A stretch of 9,212 nucleotides of DNA from Sandaracinaceae bacterium (GTDB lineage: Bacteria > Myxococcota_A > Polyangia > Polyangiales > JAFGIB01), in assembly GCA_017881145.1 (NCBI GenBank), contig JADGRG010000485.1, positions 1 to 9,212 of the forward strand. Reading direction: 5' to 3'. The number at the start of each line of letters is the position of its first letter. The first letter of the stretch is position 1. Below are positions 8,601-9,212 of this stretch, in pieces. Position numbers and translations under genes: made by a program. The notes beneath the pieces are model-generated. The model did no database searches. It saw only the letters and a program-made list of their open reading frames with translations, and was not told the DNA's origin.

Positions 8601-9212
8601 ATGACCTTCGCTACTCGATCGCCATGATCACCGATCAGAACTTCGCGCAGGCGAGCAGTGTGAGCGTCGGAGCGCCACAACCGGCCGGCGCCAACCAGAG
8701 CGCGAGCGTGGCAGGGCTGGCCTCGGATGTGATCTACTACGTGGCGCTGAAGACTCGCGACGCGCGCAACAATTGGTCGTCACTTTCCAACGTGCTAGCT
8801 GCAACCACGGCGGACAATCTGCCACCGGCTGCCATCACGAGCCTTGCGGCCACGACTGGCACGTCACCCGGCAGCCTGCTCTTGCAGTGGAATGCCACAG
8901 GCGATGACGGCAGCGCTGGCCGCGCCGACCACTACGAAGTGCGCTGCGCGCGCACTGCCATCACGGACGCCACCTGGAGCAGCGCGCTGCTGATTGCCAA
9001 CCCGCCGACGCCGAAGACCACCGGTCAGCTCGAAGCCTTCAGCGTCACAGGACTCACCGTCGAGGCTCGCTACTACTGCGCGGTCGTGGCCTTCGACAAG
9101 GCCGGCAATCGCGGCCCGCTCTCCAACGTCGCCGCCGCCGACAGCGGCGTATCGCCACCGGCCGCCGTCGTGGACCTCGCCGGCCAGGCAGCGCCGGCAA
9201 GCGTGACATTGA
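2564..9212 (+). CDS. Giant lipoprotein: S8 subtilisin-like protease with Fn3 array and nested discoidin domains (3' partial)
   Basis: One uninterrupted frame encodes at least 2216 residues and is open at the window edge. Order: lipoprotein-type signal peptide (1-28), polar linker (29-50), I9-like propeptide (about 51-124), subtilisin-like domain (about 130-438), then twelve Fn3 units and part of a thirteenth, three of them carrying a discoidin-like insertion. Catalytic residues are D166 in VAVTDTGVD, H221 in GHGTHCSG, oxyanion N314 in AAAGNS and S382 in SGTSMATPH, so the protease should be active. The start is uncertain. An in-frame TAG at 2561-2563 sets the upstream limit, and GTG at 2564 is the first possible start. 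The only early ATG (2714) would remove the whole signal peptide. The Shine-Dalgarno match before the GTG is poor. Likely an exported, lipid-anchored protease-adhesin whose non-catalytic part binds glycans or surfaces; the substrate is not deducible. Confidence 0.85.
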   Translation, partial: MAGQVVSAIAQRHRVVTLCLVVCVAAACQSRSRSHTTKPDTLRSSSGAAYMAHEVIAKRAAGVSDADFRNVITKLGGHIVEDGSPLSRELGYFRIVLPDAVLADQAISDLLDASVAASAERNYLAQAFDVPNDPSYSQLWGMAKIQADKAWNITHGSSSILVAVTDTGVDITHPELQANVWTNPGEIAGNGKDDDGNGYIDDVNGWDFANNDASPADDMGHGTHCSGTIGAVGNNGIGVAGVNWQVRIQAVKFLDANGSGSLWNGALAILYAANNGARVVNASWGCAGCNVQYVADAITTLGDKGGLFVAAAGNSTNNNDQNPFYPAAYPNANLIAVAATDSNDALASFSNYGATTVDLAAPGVGILSTLPNNSYASWSGTSMATPHVVGAAALLLAYRPDMSAAAVKAALMASCDPVAGLQGKVVSGGRINAYKLLASSGQPPAAPGLLLAVAGTHRDVALSWTAPASPNITSYLLSWGLASGNHPNQLAVRGDTQANLTGLLQGQHYYFVVQALDATGAISPLSNEAVVIAIDSVAPPQVVDLAARNHVGRVAPGEVVETSGEFSSYYAGKNAADGDPLSAWITPPRVSPQVEYVVVQLHQSYRIGQVVLSASDVYPEFFPQDFDIEVSQTGSDWQAVTGVRDQQPPAAPLTISFPPTDASLVRIRVLRSYEHPSGFYYAGLSEIVVYEVSPEPDRLDLSFHAPGDDPGSGSAARYDVRVATTPLDETSFDHAAVVPSGTPLSAGQPEAIAVTGLATETRYYFALRAIDAAGNVSPMSNVASSSTLVLAPAQVSDLRILAQSSDSVTLEWTAPGGDGHAGQAAAYDLRSSLVPLDAGSFADASPVGALPAPAVAGSTETFTVHGLGAGLHYFALETGDAHGAISALSNVISVLTTLGPDTTPPAAVLDLNVSAGTAQVQLQPTLLNSSARLMSASLMLDGNPYTSWVSAASDPVTPAWAVLDLGTLQPVARVRMLPSGQGSQVAFYPRGFRIEGSVDSFNWTTLTTVRDLAGRLAHWDEWGMPATNARYLRIYVTDYGPGDCGMAPCANGRVDVAELQVYAEAPNPGLSLSWVAPGDDGWLGTAARYDLRRALTPITEDNFAQAVPIPSHVPGPAGTIEIVSTPAPTQTGLHYFALKTIDDANNASPLSNLVTYFVSGVPPTPVTDLHGVGATTQSVSLAWTAAAYAGPAGGSQHYDLRYATAPLTAQSFAAATPVANLPAPQPAGSAEHVEVAGLSSNTVYYFAIQVIDNWAQASLISNVAQGETLDGIAPSAVTDLAVSAVDPSSTTPLPPLSVDASGSYSAQTLPSNLFDAKQDTIWLSAGAADGGSEWLDMHLPSGMRLARVRMRAATGFLDLFPKDFNLQVRSANGPWTVALAESGFSTQGDWEEWSVGSLAADEVRINVTAMGAWTGKRYAALGDLELYADTSDRSTLQVSWTAPGDDGHTGTATRYDLRQAASALTDATFSSALALSGVPAPHIAGSLERFAVTNLAPETRYCFALRTQDEVPNVSVLSSSPCATTPGLPPSTITDLQASAQSATTALLTWTAPGDSGAVGQAQSYELRFSTQRINSQNWPSATLVPGVMQPSAAGGAEHFLVSGLNALTAYYFAVRAINATALASAISNNAQARTLDNVPPATVSDLRAQADAANGGALLLAWTAPGDNGPSGQAASYDLRISQQPITAQNFASALPVPTVTPKPGGSAESANLSGLALEAAYYLALMTRDAAGNVSGLSNVVATRTREEPPGAVSDLTVTFATGDSAVDATLTLRWTAPGDNGMQGTAARYDLRYSTTPLTESVFASATPVASLPAPKTAGGSESFVVHGLRPETTYYLAIKTIDTRNNVSVISNVVIGTPPDHVPPATTSDLVAVTGTTRGRVELSWTSPGDDGVLGTAQSYDIRYALAPITDASFATAFAVSSIPKPANGGTQIHLTVLNLPDEAQLYFALKTTDNVNLTSGLSNLAQARTLDVAPSAAMLRVVSTTPSTITVGWSAPGDNASVGTAAAYDLRYSIAMITDQNFAQASSVSVGAPQPAGANQSASVAGLASDVIYYVALKTRDARNNWSSLSNVLAATTADNLPPAAITSLAATTGTSPGSLLLQWNATGDDGSAGRADHYEVRCARTAITDATWSSALLIANPPTPKTTGQLEAFSVTGLTVEARYYCAVVAFDKAGNRGPLSNVAAADSGVSPPAAVVDLAGQAAPASVTL
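2945..3880 (+). other. Peptidase S8 (subtilisin-like) catalytic domain
   Basis: The domain opens at PNDPSYSQLWGM, typical for extracellular S8 peptidases, and closes at GGRINAYKLL. The triad is D166, H221 and S382 with oxyanion N314. An acidic loop, DDDGNGYIDD (residues 193-202), between the Asp and His motifs resembles the Asp-rich calcium-binding insert seen in many large bacterial subtilases. Unusual cysteines are C225 right after the GHGTH motif and C286/C289 in SWGCAGC. The preceding 75 residues or so fit an inhibitor I9-type propeptide that would be removed on activation. Confidence 0.9.
4217..4645 (+). other. Discoidin-like (F5/8 type C) domain 1, inserted in Fn3 unit 2
   Basis: About 142 residues with the hallmarks of the discoidin jelly roll: AADGDPLSAW near the start, YVVVQLHQSYRIGQVVL for the V-DLG-strand, FFPQDFDIEVSQTGSDWQAV for the F-IE-S-DG-W element, LVRIRVL for the RYVRI strand, and LSEIVVYEV at the end. 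It lies between strand A (APPQVVDLAARN) and strand B (LDLSFHAPGDD) of Fn3 unit 2. Confidence 0.78.
5308..5758 (+). other. Discoidin-like (F5/8 type C) domain 2, inserted in Fn3 unit 4
   Basis: About 150 residues: LMLDGNPYTSW, WAVLDLGTLQPVARVRM, FYPRGFRIEGSVDSFNWTTL, ARYLRIYVTDYG and VAELQVYAEA follow the discoidin order. A short loop DCGMAPC carries two cysteines that could form a local disulfide. It is preceded by strand A (PPAAVLDLNVS) and followed by strand B (LSLSWVAPGDDG) of Fn3 unit 4. Sequence identity to domain 1 is low outside the core motifs. Confidence 0.78.
6427..6846 (+). other. Discoidin-like (F5/8 type C) domain 3, inserted in Fn3 unit 6
   Basis: About 140 residues: LFDAKQDTIWLS, EWLDMHLPSGMRLARVRM, LFPKDFNLQVRSANGPWTVAL, DEVRINVTAMG and LGDLELYAD. 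The core matches the other two domains, but the usual DG after the Ala/Phe is replaced by DAKQ. Strand A (PSAVTDLAVSAVD) comes before it and strand B (LQVSWTAPGDDG) after it, so it is nested like the other two. It is the most diverged of the three. Confidence 0.7.

Larger units (their letters stand above)
3890..9212 (+). repeat. Tandem Fn3 repeat array (12 complete units plus a partial one)
   Basis: Each unit follows one pattern: PPAAVSDL at strand A, L-LSWTAPGDDG at B/C, then YDLRYS, an alternating stretch with P-AG, GL-PETTYYFALKT, and a closing SPLSNV. Approximate unit starts are 3890, 4178, 4935, 5270, 6047, 6377, 7145, 7474, 7808, 8156, 8490 and 8819, with a thirteenth from about 9150 cut by the window edge. 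Plain units are about 270-345 bases; units 2, 4 and 6 are about 670-780 because each carries a discoidin-like insertion. The repeats are diverged at both protein and DNA level, so the array is old. Fn3 arrays in secreted bacterial enzymes usually act as spacers or surface- and polysaccharide-binding modules. Confidence 0.88.

Noticed and set aside
7880..8680. 266-codon minus-strand open frame
   Set aside because: Antisense shadow of Fn3 units 9 to 11, with no signal peptide or domain.
3890..9212. CRISPR-like or satellite tandem repeat
   Set aside because: The periodicity of about 300 bases is diverged, keeps the reading frame, and follows the Fn3 protein pattern, so it is a coding repeat.

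Overview
The window is high-GC DNA (strong G/C bias at third codon positions) and carries a secreted S8 peptidase fused to a very long fibronectin type III (Fn3) array. This combination is common in large-genome Myxococcota and related former Deltaproteobacteria. That assignment is an inference from composition and gene content; there is no rRNA or other marker in the window.

Layout. (1) Bases 1-119 form an imperfect palindrome about 119 bp long. It has perfect 15-bp outer arms and a near-symmetrical interior, so it looks like a short dispersed hairpin repeat or MITE. (2) It ends one base short of the stop codon of a minus-strand gene (121-585) for a short NfeD-family membrane protein. (3) A divergent intergenic region of about 350 bp leads to a plus-strand Amt/MEP/Rh ammonium transporter gene (933-2255), complete and with all the expected pore residues. 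No PII (glnK) gene lies beside it. (4) A spacer of about 310 bp contains a stem-loop just past the transporter. (5) From about 2564 to the end of the window, one uninterrupted plus-strand reading frame encodes at least 2216 residues and runs off the right edge. It encodes a probable lipoprotein signal peptide, an I9-like propeptide, a subtilisin-like protease domain with an intact Asp/His/Ser triad, and at least twelve Fn3 repeats plus the start of a thirteenth.

The most interesting feature is inside the large protein. Three discoidin-like (F5/8 type C) domains do not sit between Fn3 domains. Each appears to be inserted within one, after its first strand ('PPAAV-DL') and before its second ('L-LSW-APGDDG'). 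The first six Fn3 units alternate strictly between plain and discoidin-bearing; the six that follow are all plain.

The genes do not form an obvious pathway. The NfeD-like protein and the transporter are divergent membrane proteins. The large protein is probably an outer-surface or periplasm-facing lipid-anchored protease-adhesin. The transporter keeps the C-terminal tail that PII proteins contact in characterised homologues, so regulation by a PII protein encoded elsewhere is likely.
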